DNA from: Bacteroidota bacterium
GTDB taxonomy: Bacteria; Bacteroidota; Bacteroidia; Chitinophagales; Saprospiraceae
Direction of reading: 5' to 3'
NCBI GenBank assembly: GCA_963169455.1
Contig: CAUJDW010000037.1
Coordinates: forward strand, 1 to 36,181
DNA: 36,181 nt
The position numbers and the translations under genes are program-made. Shown here one piece after another: positions 7,009-15,782 of this stretch (position 1 is the stretch's first letter; every line of letters starts with the position of its first letter). Under the pieces are notes generated by a model. It saw nothing but the letters and a program-made list of their open reading frames with translations, was not told the DNA's origin and did no database searches.

Positions 7009-7398
7009 TTACCAAATCCGGGTGTGCATAAAATCCTCGCTCAGCTCTTTGAAAACCTCGCGTTTGATGGCGTTGAGCTGCTGGCGGGCCTGTTCCAGGC
7101 CTTCGCCGAACAACTCGGCCTGGCTGAGCCCGGAATCCGCTTTGGTATTGTTGGCCGTCTGCCCGTCGAGCGATTGCAGCGCCCGCTGAAGCGCAGGAAG
7201 GGTTTCCTGGTAAAAACCGGTCATCCGGCCCAGCAACTGAGCCAGCCGGCCATGATCGGCCGTTTCGCTCGACAAAATGGCCTTGCGGATCATCTTGCAG
7301 AAAAAACGGGCTTCTTCCTGATACAGCGACAACTCCTCGCGGTACGTCCTGAGCTTCGCGGAACGGCCTGCCTGCACGTTTTCGGTCTGAATGGTCAT
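7009..7398 (-). CDS. Small helical protein of unknown function
   Basis: 129 residues, no signal peptide and no membrane segment. The sequence is almost wholly helix-forming, with heptad-like Leu spacing (KLRTYREELSLYQEEARFF, RALQSL, LEQARQQLNAIKREVFKEL), so it is likely a small helical bundle or coiled coil. I do not recognise a family. The ATG at 7398 begins the first gene of the minus-strand set 7398-5571. The 219-base gap upstream (7399-7617) shows no clear promoter element beyond AT-rich sequence near 7430. Confidence 0.6.
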   Translation of the reverse strand: MTIQTENVQAGRSAKLRTYREELSLYQEEARFFCKMIRKAILSSETADHGRLAQLLGRMTGFYQETLPALQRALQSLDGQTANNTKADSGLSQAELFGEGLEQARQQLNAIKREVFKELSEDFMHTRIW

Positions 7399-7617
7399 AG
7401 GGATCGGATTTTGTTGATTGTCTGTTTATAATTAAAAAAGGGATACACTTCTTCGCCGGTTCGGAAGTCATTTAGTGAGGTTCAGCCTGGATATGATTGA
7501 AAGCGGTTCTCCCTCAGGGAAATCTGTCCTAAGATACATAATAGCGCCTCCATTTGCAAGGCCCCTCCGCAGCCTTAACAAACTTCAGGCAAAAGGTGGG
7601 GGTGGCCGTGGAGAGGG

Positions 7618-8253
7618 CTAAACCGTTTTTTTGTCAGCTTCTTTCCGTTCCTGCTCTTCATTCTCCCTGACGTGCAGGTCCAGGATATTGCCCATGTGGT
7701 AGCAGGTTCGGCAGCGTGGTTCGTAGAGGTCTTTTTCACCCAGTACGAGGGTATCGGAATTGGAAGACAAGCGGTAGGAATGCGTGGCCAGGTTGCCGCA
7801 ATGTTTGCAGATGGCGTGCACTTTGGTAATGTACTCGGCTACGGCCAGCAGGTTGGGCATGGGGCCGAAGGGGCGCCCGCGGAAGTCCATGTCCAGCCCG
7901 GCGACGATGACGCGGATGCCGCGCAGGGCCAGGCGGGTGCACACATCGGGCAGTTCGTCATCGAAAAACTGGGCCTCGTCGATGCCGACGACATTGACCC
8001 CATCGCTGAGCTCCAGCAGCTGGGAGGAATGGGCAATGGGCGTGGAAAGGATGTAGTTGGCGTCGTGTGAAACCACCTTGGTGTCGTCGTAGCGGGTGTC
8101 CACCCGGGGTTTGAATATTTCCACCCGCTGGTTGGCGATCTTGGCGCGCTTCAGGCGGCGGATCAGTTCCTCGGTCTTTCCGGAAAACATAGCCCCGCAG
8201 ATCACCTCTATCCAGCCGCTGCGCTGCCCTCTGAAATGTGGTTCCAAAAACAT
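7618..8253 (-). CDS. tdk: Thymidine kinase (type II)
   Basis: Phosphorylates thymidine with ATP in the dTTP salvage pathway (cytosolic). The P-loop is GAMFSGKT (residues 20-27), the Mg-binding and catalytic acid lie in [10 protein letters not shown] (Asp92, Glu93), and a zinc site is formed by Cys149/Cys152 (ICKHCG) and Cys181/Cys184 (CRTC). The conserved [15 protein letters not shown] lasso-like segment is present at 119-133. At 211 residues it has the usual length plus a charged tail ([14 protein letters not shown]). Divergent from the next gene with 201 bases between them. Confidence 0.95.
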   Translation of the reverse strand: MFLEPHFRGQRSGWIEVICGAMFSGKTEELIRRLKRAKIANQRVEIFKPRVDTRYDDTKVVSHDANYILSTPIAHSSQLLELSDGVNVVGIDEAQFFDDELPDVCTRLALRGIRVIVAGLDMDFRGRPFGPMPNLLAVAEYITKVHAICKHCGNLATHSYRLSSNSDTLVLGEKDLYEPRCRTCYHMGNILDLHVRENEEQERKEADKKTV

Positions 8254-8382
8254 ATCCCTGTACTTACATTGTTATTAGATAGAAGCAAGGCCCTGATCGA
8301 AAAGGAGGCGCTGTTCGCCTGCAATTTGCAATTTTGTGTCCGAAAGTAAAGTTATTATTTCCTCAGGAAAACGCCAACTCCT

Positions 8383-8390
8383 TATATTTG
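8383..8390 (+). promoter_or_regulatory. Promoter -7 element (TATATTTG) upstream of the 8455 gene
   Basis: TATATTTG fits the Bacteroidota TAnnTTTG consensus and is 64 bases upstream of the ATG at 8455. The -33 position has only a weak TTT at 8358-8360, so the element is supported mainly by its -7 box and position. Confidence 0.5.
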
Positions 8391-8454
8391 CAGTCGCCGG
8401 CCCATTCCTAACGGACTGACAATCAAAAGCGAAACAAACAACAAGCCAAGCCGT

Positions 8455-9210
8455 ATGAACCTGAAACAAGCCAATATCCTCCTCGATAAGATCAACGCCC
8501 TCCACAAGAGCATGAGCATGGACGAAACCGCCATCGCCTCCATCGAAAAAGACCTGATGCTCTCTTACATCAAACAACTCTACGAGCTGTTTCTGCAGCT
8601 GGAGCCAGGCAATGCCCTGCAGGAGAACAAGCCCGGCCTGCCCGAGCAGCCGCTGCAGGCTGCCAAGCGCACCTATAAGCCGCCACGCATCATAGAAATT
8701 CCCGATGCACTGAAAAATGTGAACCAGGAACCGCCCTCGCCGATTCCCGGCCCGCCCATGCCCGACCCCGTACCCCGGCCGCAGCCGCAACCCAACCCGG
8801 AACCGGACCCGCGGCCGGAACCCCAGCCGATACGGCCCGAAGCGCCGCCCCCGCCGGAAGCCAGGCCGCAGGCCTTCAATGCGGGAAACTCCGCCCCCAT
8901 CAGCAAGGAAGTAGCCGGGCTCTTCGAATTCAAAGTGGCATCCGACCTGTCGGAAAAATTGAGCGAGCGCCCTGTCAGCGACCTGACCAAGGCGCTCGCC
9001 ATCAATGACCGCCTGCTCTACATGAACGAGCTGTTCGGAAAAGACCTCAACACCCTCAACGACACCCTCAGCCTGCTCAACAAGTACGACAACATGGACC
9101 AGGCCCGCGGCCTGCTGTCCAACCTCGCCGAACAGTACAACTGGGTGGAGGAGGAAAGGCAGGCCATCGCAAGGGACTTTATCAAGCTGGTGCGGAGGCG
9201 CTACGTCTGA
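8455..9210 (+). CDS. Conserved Bacteroidota hypothetical, proline-rich linker
   Basis: A 251-residue protein in three parts. Residues 1-50 form a helical N-terminus (MNLKQANILLDKINALHKSM). Residues about 80-145 are an extended linker of Pro-Glu/Arg-Pro repeats, with more than 25 prolines. The C-terminal domain of about 95 residues contains SDLTKALAINDRLLYMNELFGKDLNTL, a segment I recall from conserved Bacteroidota hypothetical proteins of similar layout. No enzyme motif, signal peptide or membrane helix is visible, so it is likely a cytosolic structural or adaptor protein. It converges with the aldolase gene, leaving only 10 bases between the stop codons. Confidence 0.7.
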   Translation: MNLKQANILLDKINALHKSMSMDETAIASIEKDLMLSYIKQLYELFLQLEPGNALQENKPGLPEQPLQAAKRTYKPPRIIEIPDALKNVNQEPPSPIPGPPMPDPVPRPQPQPNPEPDPRPEPQPIRPEAPPPPEARPQAFNAGNSAPISKEVAGLFEFKVASDLSEKLSERPVSDLTKALAINDRLLYMNELFGKDLNTLNDTLSLLNKYDNMDQARGLLSNLAEQYNWVEEERQAIARDFIKLVRRRYV

Positions 9211-9220
9211 ACCGCTCTTT

Positions 9221-10288
9221 CTAAGCGATCGTAATATCCTTGTTCAGATAAACATCCTGTATGGCGTTCAGCAGTTCGACGCCATCCTTCATGGGTTTCT
9301 GGAAGGCCTTGCGCCCGGAGATCAGCCCCATGCCGCCGGCCCGCTTGTTGATCACGGCCGTCTTGACGGCCTGCGCCAGGTCGTCTTTGCCGGAAGCGCC
9401 GCCGGAGTTGATCAGGCCCGCCCGGCCCATGTAGCAATTGGCCACCTGGTATCGGGTCAGGTCGATGGGGTGGTCGCTGGTCAGCTCGGAGTACACCTTG
9501 GGGTGGGTCTTGGCAAACTTGATGGCGTTGAATCCGCCGTTGTTTTCCGGCTGCTTCTGCTTGACGATGTCCGCCTCGATGGTCGCCGCCAGGTGGTTGG
9601 CCTGCCCGGTGAGGTCGGCCGCAACGTGATAGTCCTTGTCGGCGCTGAATGCCGGGTTGCGCAGGTAAGCCCAGAGCACCGTCACCATGCCCAGCTCGTG
9701 GGCGTACTGGAAAGCCTCCGAAATCTCCATGATCTGGCGGCTGCTTTCTTCGGAACCGAAGTAGATGGTCGCTCCCACGGCCACAGCCCCCATGTCAAAC
9801 GCCTGCTCGATGCTGGCGAAGAGTATCTGGTCGTATTTGTTGGGATACGTCATCAGCTCGTTGTGGTTGATCTTGAGCAGGAAGGGTATCTTATGGGCGT
9901 ACTTTCTGGAAACCGCCCCGAGAACGCCAAGGGTCGAAGCCACGGCGTTGCAGCCGCCTTCGATGGCCAGTTTGACGATGTTTTCCGGGTCAAAAAAGAT
10001 CGGGTTCGGTGCGAAAGAAGCGCCGGCAGTGTGCTCGATCCCCTGGTCAACAGGCAGGATGGACACGTAACCCGTGCCGCCGAGGCGGCCCGTGTTGAAG
10101 AGCAACTGCATGTTGCGCAACACATTCGGCGAACGGTCGGAACCGAGCATGATGCGGTCGACAAAATCGGGGCCGGGAAGGTGCAGATGCTCCTTTGAAA
10201 TGGTTTTGCTCTCATGCTCGAGCAGATATTTCGCTTCCGAGCCCAGTAGCGATTCAATCCTGGAAGCCGTATAGGCGATAGCAGACAT
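9221..10288 (-). CDS. fbaB: Class I fructose-bisphosphate aldolase (FbaB/DhnA type)
   Basis: Cleaves fructose-1,6-bisphosphate into dihydroxyacetone phosphate and glyceraldehyde-3-phosphate (reversible) through a Schiff base. At 355 residues it has the length of the E. coli FbaB branch. The conserved start of the barrel is [14 protein letters not shown] (77-90); [12 protein letters not shown] (201-212) and the strand with the probable Schiff-base lysine (Lys243 in [10 protein letters not shown]) follow, and the phosphate-binding end [13 protein letters not shown] is clear. It is transcribed divergently from the phosphofructokinase gene, placing two neighbouring glycolytic steps back to back. 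A promoter is seen at 10337-10368. Confidence 0.93.
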   Translation of the reverse strand: MSAIAYTASRIESLLGSEAKYLLEHESKTISKEHLHLPGPDFVDRIMLGSDRSPNVLRNMQLLFNTGRLGGTGYVSILPVDQGIEHTAGASFAPNPIFFDPENIVKLAIEGGCNAVASTLGVLGAVSRKYAHKIPFLLKINHNELMTYPNKYDQILFASIEQAFDMGAVAVGATIYFGSEESSRQIMEISEAFQYAHELGMVTVLWAYLRNPAFSADKDYHVAADLTGQANHLAATIEADIVKQKQPENNGGFNAIKFAKTHPKVYSELTSDHPIDLTRYQVANCYMGRAGLINSGGASGKDDLAQAVKTAVINKRAGGMGLISGRKAFQKPMKDGVELLNAIQDVYLNKDITIA

Positions 10289-10336
10289 TCTTGAATGGTT
10301 TTATTTAACGAATAAGTTCATCCGGTGGACAGGCGC

Positions 10337-10368
10337 TAAATGTAAGAACAATCCGCTTTTTTAACCAA
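10337..10368 (-). promoter_or_regulatory. Promoter of the aldolase gene
   Basis: On the minus strand, TTG (10366-10368) is followed after 21 bases by TACATTTA (10344-10337), one base from TAnnTTTG. The predicted transcription start is about 40 bases before the ATG at 10288. Confidence 0.5.
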
Positions 10369-10437
10369 TGATCAAAATCATCGGCTGATTTTTTATTCTC
10401 TCCTCTTCTGCAAAGCGGTTCCATGCTTTTTGATTCT

Positions 10438-10445
10438 TATATTTG
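10438..10445 (+). promoter_or_regulatory. Promoter -7 element (TATATTTG) upstream of the PFK gene
   Basis: TATATTTG matches the Bacteroidota -7 consensus. No TTG is found at the expected -33 place (a TTC occurs there). If used, the transcript would run through the MITE-like element at 10466-10591 and have a leader of about 200 bases before the PFK start. Confidence 0.4.
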
Positions 10446-10465
10446 GTTGCCTATTTTTACGATCC

Positions 10466-10591
10466 TAAGTAGTTGAACACATTGAGCAGAACAATATAAC
10501 AATCCAACAATATAACCCAAGCTCCAGGAACAAGGCTATTGACGCCGTCTTTCCGAAGCAGTATGAGTTACAATATGTGTCCAACTACTTA
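10466..10591. mobile_element. MITE-like element, copy 1 (126 bp)
   Basis: Terminal inverted repeats TAAGTAGTTGAACACAT (10466-10482) and ATGTGTCCAACTACTTA (10575-10591) match at 16 of 17 positions, each ending in TA at the outer edge. The interior contains CAATATAA octamers and a segment (about 10510-10573) nearly identical to copy 2 at 23842. It encodes no protein. TA at both ends would fit TA target duplication as in the IS630/mariner group, which is inference. It sits in the leader of the PFK gene. Confidence 0.8.
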
Positions 10592-10654
10592 AAATGCTTA
10601 CTTTTAGCTGGAAAATCCAAGTAATTACTATAACTCTTTAACTATTCTGAAACC

Positions 10655-11860
10655 ATGGCAAACATAAACAAGAAAAAAGGCACGATCGGCATCCTGACCG
10701 GCGGCGGCGACGTTCCGGGCCTGAACCCCGCCATTCGCGCTATTACGATCCGGGCGTTGCGGGAAGGGTATGATGTCATCGGCCTGCGCCGGGGCTGGGG
10801 CGGCGTTATCGACATCATTCGCGACAAAAAAGCGGATAACAGCAACAACTTCCAGTACCTCACCAAAGATATCGTGAACAGAGCCGGCCGCACCGGCGGC
10901 ACCTTCCTGCACACCTCGCGCACCAGGCCCAGCCACGTGAGCAAAAGCTCCGTCCCGGAACACCTCAAAGACCAGTTCTCCGAGGACATGAACGACCTCA
11001 CCCCGGAAGTACTGAAAAACCTGGAGTGGCTGGGCATCGACTACCTCATCCCCATCGGCGGCGACGATACCCTCAGCTATGGCGTACACCTCTTCAGCAA
11101 AGGCATCAAGGTAGTGGCCATCCCCAAAACGATGGACAACGACGTGCCCGGCACCGACTATTGCATCGGATTCAGCACCTGCGTGACCCGCACCATCTCC
11201 ATGGCCAACAGCCTGCGCACTGCCGCCGGCTCGCACGAGCGCATCATGGTGCTCGAAGTGTTCGGCCGCTACGCCGGCTTCACGGCCATGCTGCCCACTA
11301 TGGCCGGCGCCGCCAACCGCTGCGTCATCCCCGAACATCCCTTCGACGTCGAACACCTGACGGAGATCATGGTCGAAGACCGCAATGATAACCCCAGCAA
11401 ATACGCCATCCTTCTGATTTCCGAAGGGGCCATGTTCAGGGGCGGCGATATGGTGTTCGAAGGGGCGGAAAAAGACGCTTACGGCCACGCCAAGCTGGGC
11501 GGCATCGGCGACATGGTGTCGGTCAAACTCAAGGAACTGTCACGCAAGTACAACAAGGGCCAAAAAGTGGATATCATCAACCAGAAACTGGGCTACCTCG
11601 TACGCTGCGGCGACCCCGACGCCATCGACTCCATCATCCCCATGGCCTACGGCAACCTCGCCCTCGACCTCATCCTCAACAAGGTTGACGGCAGGCTCGT
11701 GGTGCTGAAAAACGGCCGCTACGACAACGTGCCGATCACCGTCGTGACCAGCAGAAAAAAAGTGGTGGACGTCAAGAAATTCTACGATACGGAGCGGATG
11801 AGGCCTTTCTATCACAGCTTCGAGATGCAGCCCATGCTCATCATGACCAGTGAAGGATAA
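10655..11860 (+). CDS. 6-phosphofructokinase, predicted pyrophosphate-dependent type
   Basis: Phosphorylates fructose-6-phosphate to fructose-1,6-bisphosphate in glycolysis. The fold markers are GILTGGGDVPGLNPAIR (12-28), the donor-site loop PIGGDDT (133-139) and the catalytic PKTMDND (157-163) with Asp161 as base; MVLEVFGRYAGF follows further on. ATP enzymes have glycine at the second-D position of GGDG and at the residue after the proline in PGTIDND. Here they are Asp138 and Lys158, the pair known from PPi-dependent enzymes, so PPi rather than ATP is the likely donor and the reaction would be reversible. Length 401 fits the group. The gene stands opposite the class I aldolase; a hairpin follows it at 11876-11912. 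Confidence 0.92.
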   Translation: MANINKKKGTIGILTGGGDVPGLNPAIRAITIRALREGYDVIGLRRGWGGVIDIIRDKKADNSNNFQYLTKDIVNRAGRTGGTFLHTSRTRPSHVSKSSVPEHLKDQFSEDMNDLTPEVLKNLEWLGIDYLIPIGGDDTLSYGVHLFSKGIKVVAIPKTMDNDVPGTDYCIGFSTCVTRTISMANSLRTAAGSHERIMVLEVFGRYAGFTAMLPTMAGAANRCVIPEHPFDVEHLTEIMVEDRNDNPSKYAILLISEGAMFRGGDMVFEGAEKDAYGHAKLGGIGDMVSVKLKELSRKYNKGQKVDIINQKLGYLVRCGDPDAIDSIIPMAYGNLALDLILNKVDGRLVVLKNGRYDNVPITVVTSRKKVVDVKKFYDTERMRPFYHSFEMQPMLIMTSEG

Positions 11861-11875
11861 GCCTCTTAGGTTCAA

Positions 11876-11912
11876 GGCTGCCGGCGGCGCTTCCATGGGG
11901 CCGCCGGCAGCC
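11876..11912 (+). terminator. GC-rich hairpin after the PFK gene
   Basis: A perfect 13-bp stem, GGCTGCCGGCGGC (11876-11888) against 11900-11912, with an 11-base loop, 15 bases after the stop codon. There is no T run, so it may stabilise the 3' end or terminate weakly. Confidence 0.5.
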
Positions 11913-11989
11913 GTTGGCCGATGACGGCGCCGGAATTCAACCCATTGCTGCCGGCAATGTTTGTATTATTATAGTCTAAAAGCAGCAAA

Positions 11990-12736
11990 ATGACGATCAC
12001 GCAGAAATTCCGGGACAGCCTTCAGGCCGCTTTTTATTTCGTGGCAGCTATCTGGCTGATCCAGTTGTTCCAGTTCATTACCGGCATCGATCTCGGAGGC
12101 TTCGGCATCCTCCCAAGGGAAGCAGCCGGCTTGCGGGGCATCCTCTTCGCGCCCCTGCTCCACTCCGGCTGGCCCCACCTGCTGGCCAACACCCCGCCGC
12201 TTTTTTTCCTGACCATCCTCCTGTTCTTTTTTTATCGCCGCATCGCTATCCGGAGCTTTCTGATGGTCTACCTGCTCACCGGCCTCGCCATGTGGTTGTT
12301 TGCCCGCGACGAAATAAGCAGCTCGGGCTTCAGCCACACCGCCGTACACATCGGCGCCAGCGGCGTCATCTACGGGCTGGTTGCCTTTATTTTCTGGACC
12401 GGCATCTTCCGGCGCAACCTAAAATCCATCATCCTGGCCCTGATCGTGCTCTTTTACTACGGCAGCATGTTCATCGGCATCCTCCCCGTCCAGGAAGACC
12501 CGAATATTTCCTGGGATGGCCACCTCCTGGGCGCCCTGGCGGGCATCTTCACGGCCTTCTGGTTTAAAAACAGCCGGGAAAATGACGAAAACCGCCCCAC
12601 CTACTCCTGGGAACAGGAACCCGAACCTGAAAAACAATATTTCCTCGAACGCGACGCCTTCGAAAAAACCAAAGCAGAACGCCACCGCGAACGGGAAGCC
12701 GGAGGAAATGACTGGTTCTCATCCGGAACATGGTAA
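11990..12736 (+). CDS. Rhomboid-family intramembrane serine protease
   Basis: A polytopic inner-membrane protein with about six hydrophobic segments between residues 13 and 190. The catalytic serine is in HIGASGVIYG (Ser124, the GxSG motif) and the catalytic histidine in WDGHLLGALAGI (His178). The loop and helix-2 signature HSGWPHLLANTPP (58-70) matches the family's HxxxHLxxN pattern. Rhomboids cut membrane proteins within or next to a transmembrane helix; the substrate here is unknown. A hydrophilic C-terminal tail of about 55 residues, rich in Glu, Lys and Arg, extends into the cytosol. The ATG at 11990 starts 129 bases after the PFK stop. The methyltransferase gene follows 75 bases downstream in the same direction. 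Confidence 0.9.
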   Translation: MTITQKFRDSLQAAFYFVAAIWLIQLFQFITGIDLGGFGILPREAAGLRGILFAPLLHSGWPHLLANTPPLFFLTILLFFFYRRIAIRSFLMVYLLTGLAMWLFARDEISSSGFSHTAVHIGASGVIYGLVAFIFWTGIFRRNLKSIILALIVLFYYGSMFIGILPVQEDPNISWDGHLLGALAGIFTAFWFKNSRENDENRPTYSWEQEPEPEKQYFLERDAFEKTKAERHREREAGGNDWFSSGTW

Positions 12737-12811
12737 TGCTTTTTACTCCGGCCGGCTGCTGTGCCGGCCTTTGGCGTGCCGGTGTGCGGCATTCTTACCT
12801 TCCAGCCTGCT

Positions 12812-13465
12812 ATGAACCACAAAAGACAATTCAACCACGACAGCCTATATTCCCGCCTTTTTGCCCGCATCTACAACCCGGTGATGCGTAGTACAGAGCT
12901 TGCGCACCTGCTGAAAAAAAGGAAAGCCCTTTTGTCGGAAGTGCGGGGCAAAGTGCTGGAAATAGGCGTCGGCACCGGGGCCAACCTCCCTTTATATCCC
13001 GCAGAGGCCGAATTGCTGGCCATCGAACCTTCATCTTCCATGTTGAAATATGCCCGGAAACTGTTGGAAAGCGGTTCCGTCCGGGCAAAGGTGCAGCTGA
13101 TGCAGGCTGGAATCGAGGATGCACAGGTTGCGGAAGCAACGCCGGACGGTGGATACGATTTCATCGTATCCACTCTGGTTCTGTGCACCGTGCCGAACCA
13201 GGAGGCCGCCATCAGGCAGATCAGAGCCTGGCTGAAACCGGAAGGCCGGCTGCTGGTGCTGGAACACATTCAGGATGGCCGCCAACCGCACCGCTGGATA
13301 CAGCGCGCAATCACGCCTGTATGGAAGCACCTCGGCGAGGGCTGCCACCTCGACCGCCCCACCGATAAATTGCTGAAGGAAAACGGCTTCCGCGCCGTGC
13401 AGGAACAGTACTTTACGCAATGGCTTCCTTTCTACTGGGCCATCCTGGAGCCGGTACGCCGGTAA
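12812..13465 (+). CDS. Class I SAM-dependent methyltransferase
   Basis: 217 residues from the ATG at 12812; a GTG 17 codons upstream is in frame, but the sequence MNHKRQFNHDSLYSRLFARIYNP is a normal family opening. The SAM-binding motif I is KVLEIGVGTGANLPLYP (glycine-rich loop), motif II contains LLAIEPSSSML, and the later strand DFIVSTLVLCTVPNQEAAIRQ matches motif IV. The LKPEGRLLVLEHI strand resembles phospholipid or arsenite/menaquinone-type methyltransferases (UbiE/PmtA-like relatives). The substrate cannot be read from sequence. It lies alone downstream of the rhomboid gene and may be co-transcribed with it. Confidence 0.85.
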   Translation: MNHKRQFNHDSLYSRLFARIYNPVMRSTELAHLLKKRKALLSEVRGKVLEIGVGTGANLPLYPAEAELLAIEPSSSMLKYARKLLESGSVRAKVQLMQAGIEDAQVAEATPDGGYDFIVSTLVLCTVPNQEAAIRQIRAWLKPEGRLLVLEHIQDGRQPHRWIQRAITPVWKHLGEGCHLDRPTDKLLKENGFRAVQEQYFTQWLPFYWAILEPVRR

Positions 13466-13605
13466 AGCCGGGTATGATGCTGCCCGGCTGGGGTAGGCAT
13501 AAAGCATAGTGCATGGAGCATAGTGGAGCGGGTGAGGGACGAGGTGTGCCCGGGGTAAACCGGGCAACCTGGAACCAGCAGCCTCCTGATGCGCTGCCCC
13601 CTGCC

Positions 13606-15483
13606 CTACCCCATCTTTGACAAGTCTGCCGGAAAAGAGCTGATGCCTGCCGCCTTGAGCTGTTCATTCAGCTTTTTGGCTTCATCAATGGTGCTGAAAG
13701 CACCGAGGATGACCTTGTAAACCGTCTTCCCTCCCAGTTCATTGATGTTGACGATGATGGGGTAGCCCGGGAACTGCCGCTGGAATTTTTCAACCTGGAT
13801 CAGTACGTTGCCGTATTCGGCGTACACGCCGGCCTGCACACCCCATCCTTTGGAGGGCTGCCGTTCAACGGTGAAGCGAAACAGGCCCTGCCCGCTGATA
13901 ACGGGCTGTTCCACTTCCGCCGGTTGTGGCGTGCCCTTGTCCTTGTCGCGGCGCCGAATGGCCTCGGCTACGGCTTTATCCGCGTTGACGCGGCCGTAAC
14001 CATACCTGACAGAATGCCCGTTAGTATACTCCGACGGGCTGCCGATCTTATCGGCCGTGGATTGCAGGATTTCCTTGACCTCCCGGGCCGTGAGGTCCGG
14101 GTTGGCTGAAAGGATGAGGGCGCAGATGCCGGCCACCAGGGGGGTGGAGCTGGAGGTGCCGCCGAAGTGTTTGTACTGTGGCCCCCGGTCGCGGCCGTCG
14201 CGGTAGAATTTAAAGGCGCCGGTTTCCCAGGACAGGCCTTCATCCCAGGAAGCGCGGGCGGCCAGGATGGGCCAGTCGCCATTGGAAGGCGCACAGATGG
14301 AAACTTCGCGGCCGCGGTTGGAATAACTGGCGTAGGCGTCCTGGCTCGTCGATGCTCCCACGGCGATCACATCGGGGTGGGCGGCGTAGAAGTTGACGTA
14401 ATCGAAATCATCGTTGCCGGTGGCGAAGAGTATGATGCAGCCCTTGCCGTTGCGCCCTTTGCGCGCGGCGCGGGCGATGGCCTCTTCCTTGATGGCCCCG
14501 AGGTTGAAGTTGGCGTCGGTGGTGCCCCAGCTGCAACTGATGATATCCGCGCCATTTTCCAAACAATAGTCGAACATCTGTTCGGTGGCGCGGTTGCTGA
14601 AAGAGGTGCCGCTGACCGGCATGAAAAGGGCGTTGGGGGCGGCCCCCACCATGCCCCGCCCGTTGGCGACGGCCAGGGCCACGCTGGCGCAGGGCGTGCC
14701 GTGCGTAAAGCGGGGGTCGCCCATGGAAATATTAGCCGACTGGTTCCAGATATCGAAAGGGCGGTAAACTTTGGTGCGCAGGTCGGGGTGGTTGAGGTCG
14801 AAGCCGTTGTCGATGACGGCGACGACGACCCGCTCGGAGCCAAGGCTGCCAAGGCGCTTCCAGGCGTCCACCACCTTGGCGTCGGCGCCTGGCCGGATGC
14901 GGTAGCTGAGGCCGGGAATGCTGCCGGAATTCTGCAGGTGCCATTCCTGGCCGATCATATCATCGGAAGGCATGCTGAAGCCGTATTCGTCGAGCAGGGT
15001 GTCGAGGTCGGGTTCGGCAAGTTTTACCAGGGAGGCCTGCTGCAGGGCGTTGGCCACTTTCAGGGGGTTGGGCGACTGGGGCGTCACTCTGGCAATTATC
15101 CGATCAGGCCCGCGGCGCTCCACCAGCTCCAGCTTGAACTCGTCGAGAACGATCTGCTGCTCTGCCTCGCTGGCCCCCTCGGCGAAGGTGATGAAAATCT
15201 CGCCGGTAGCCACCAGCGGTTTGTTGCTGCCTTCGGCAAAATAGACGTGGGTGCCGACTTCCACATCCTCTTCCTGGCGCACCTCATCCAGTTTGGCATC
15301 GATATCCCCGCCGTCCTTTTTCAGGGCCACGATGTGGAAACCGCCCAGGTTTTTATGCAGCTCGCTTTCGACGTATTCCTTTTCTTCGACAGGCTTTTCG
15401 GTAGCGGGTTTCAGCCCGACCAGAGTCTGGCTCTTTTTCAGGGCAAGCTCGCTTTTCCCACTCCTGACAGTCAGTTTACTCAT
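13606..15483 (-). CDS. S8 subtilase with C-terminal SPOR domain
   Basis: A 625-residue serine protease. Residues about 40-165 form an N-terminal prodomain-like region. The subtilisin domain has the triad Asp225 (VVAVIDNGFDLNHPDL), His261 (THGTPCASVAL) and Ser444 (GGTSSSTPLVAG), with oxyanion-hole Asn357 (FATGND). Residues about 545-622 are a SPOR-type domain (VIQVEKF-like strand, YKVILGAFSTIDEAKKLNEQL), a peptidoglycan-binding module in known family members. The start MSKLTVRSGKSELALKK has no hydrophobic signal peptide or membrane helix, which is odd for a SPOR protein: either export is unusual or the SPOR fold is used in the cytosol. Monocistronic; a GC-rich hairpin lies in its leader at 15546-15579. 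Confidence 0.9.
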   Translation of the reverse strand: MSKLTVRSGKSELALKKSQTLVGLKPATEKPVEEKEYVESELHKNLGGFHIVALKKDGGDIDAKLDEVRQEEDVEVGTHVYFAEGSNKPLVATGEIFITFAEGASEAEQQIVLDEFKLELVERRGPDRIIARVTPQSPNPLKVANALQQASLVKLAEPDLDTLLDEYGFSMPSDDMIGQEWHLQNSGSIPGLSYRIRPGADAKVVDAWKRLGSLGSERVVVAVIDNGFDLNHPDLRTKVYRPFDIWNQSANISMGDPRFTHGTPCASVALAVANGRGMVGAAPNALFMPVSGTSFSNRATEQMFDYCLENGADIISCSWGTTDANFNLGAIKEEAIARAARKGRNGKGCIILFATGNDDFDYVNFYAAHPDVIAVGASTSQDAYASYSNRGREVSICAPSNGDWPILAARASWDEGLSWETGAFKFYRDGRDRGPQYKHFGGTSSSTPLVAGICALILSANPDLTAREVKEILQSTADKIGSPSEYTNGHSVRYGYGRVNADKAVAEAIRRRDKDKGTPQPAEVEQPVISGQGLFRFTVERQPSKGWGVQAGVYAEYGNVLIQVEKFQRQFPGYPIIVNINELGGKTVYKVILGAFSTIDEAKKLNEQLKAAGISSFPADLSKMG

Positions 15484-15545
15484 ATAATTGGTTTAGGTGG
15501 GTGAATGATGCGGGGAACGCACCCCGGTATCTTCGGTTATGCCGG

Positions 15546-15579
15546 CCGGCAGTCGGTTTGAGCGCAAGCCGGCTGCCGG
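15546..15579 (-). repeat. GC-rich inverted repeat in the subtilase leader
   Basis: CCGGCAGTCGG (15546-15556) pairs with CCGGCTGCCGG (15569-15579) with one mismatch and a 12-base loop. It lies 63 bases before the subtilase ATG and could fold in the 5' leader. No function can be assigned. Confidence 0.4.
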
Positions 15580-15718
15580 TGCGGCCTTTATTCGCAGCGC
15601 CATAAATTTTTGCACAAAACCTGCCGCAGCGAAGCATAAATATACATAATCCTGAAATATGCAGGAATTTTGGATGCCAAAGCTTTCGGGCGGGAAGGCG
15701 CCCCCCGGAGGGAATAAC

Positions 15719-15755
15719 GAAAAGGCTGGCCGCAGCTATGCCGGCCAGCCTTTTT
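15719..15755 (-). terminator. Terminator after the ECF sigma gene
   Basis: Arms AAAGGCTGGCCG (15721-15732) and CGGCCAGCCTTT (15742-15753) form a 12-bp stem with T runs on both strands. It is 28 bases downstream of the sigma factor stop on the minus strand and could also act on the opposite strand. Confidence 0.75.
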
Positions 15756-15782
15756 ATGGAGCATGTTTCTGTTCAATGCCTG

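Noticed and set aside
14167-15504. 445-codon plus-strand ORF opposite the subtilase
   Set aside because: It is antisense to the catalytic triad of the subtilase, glycine/valine-rich and domain-less.
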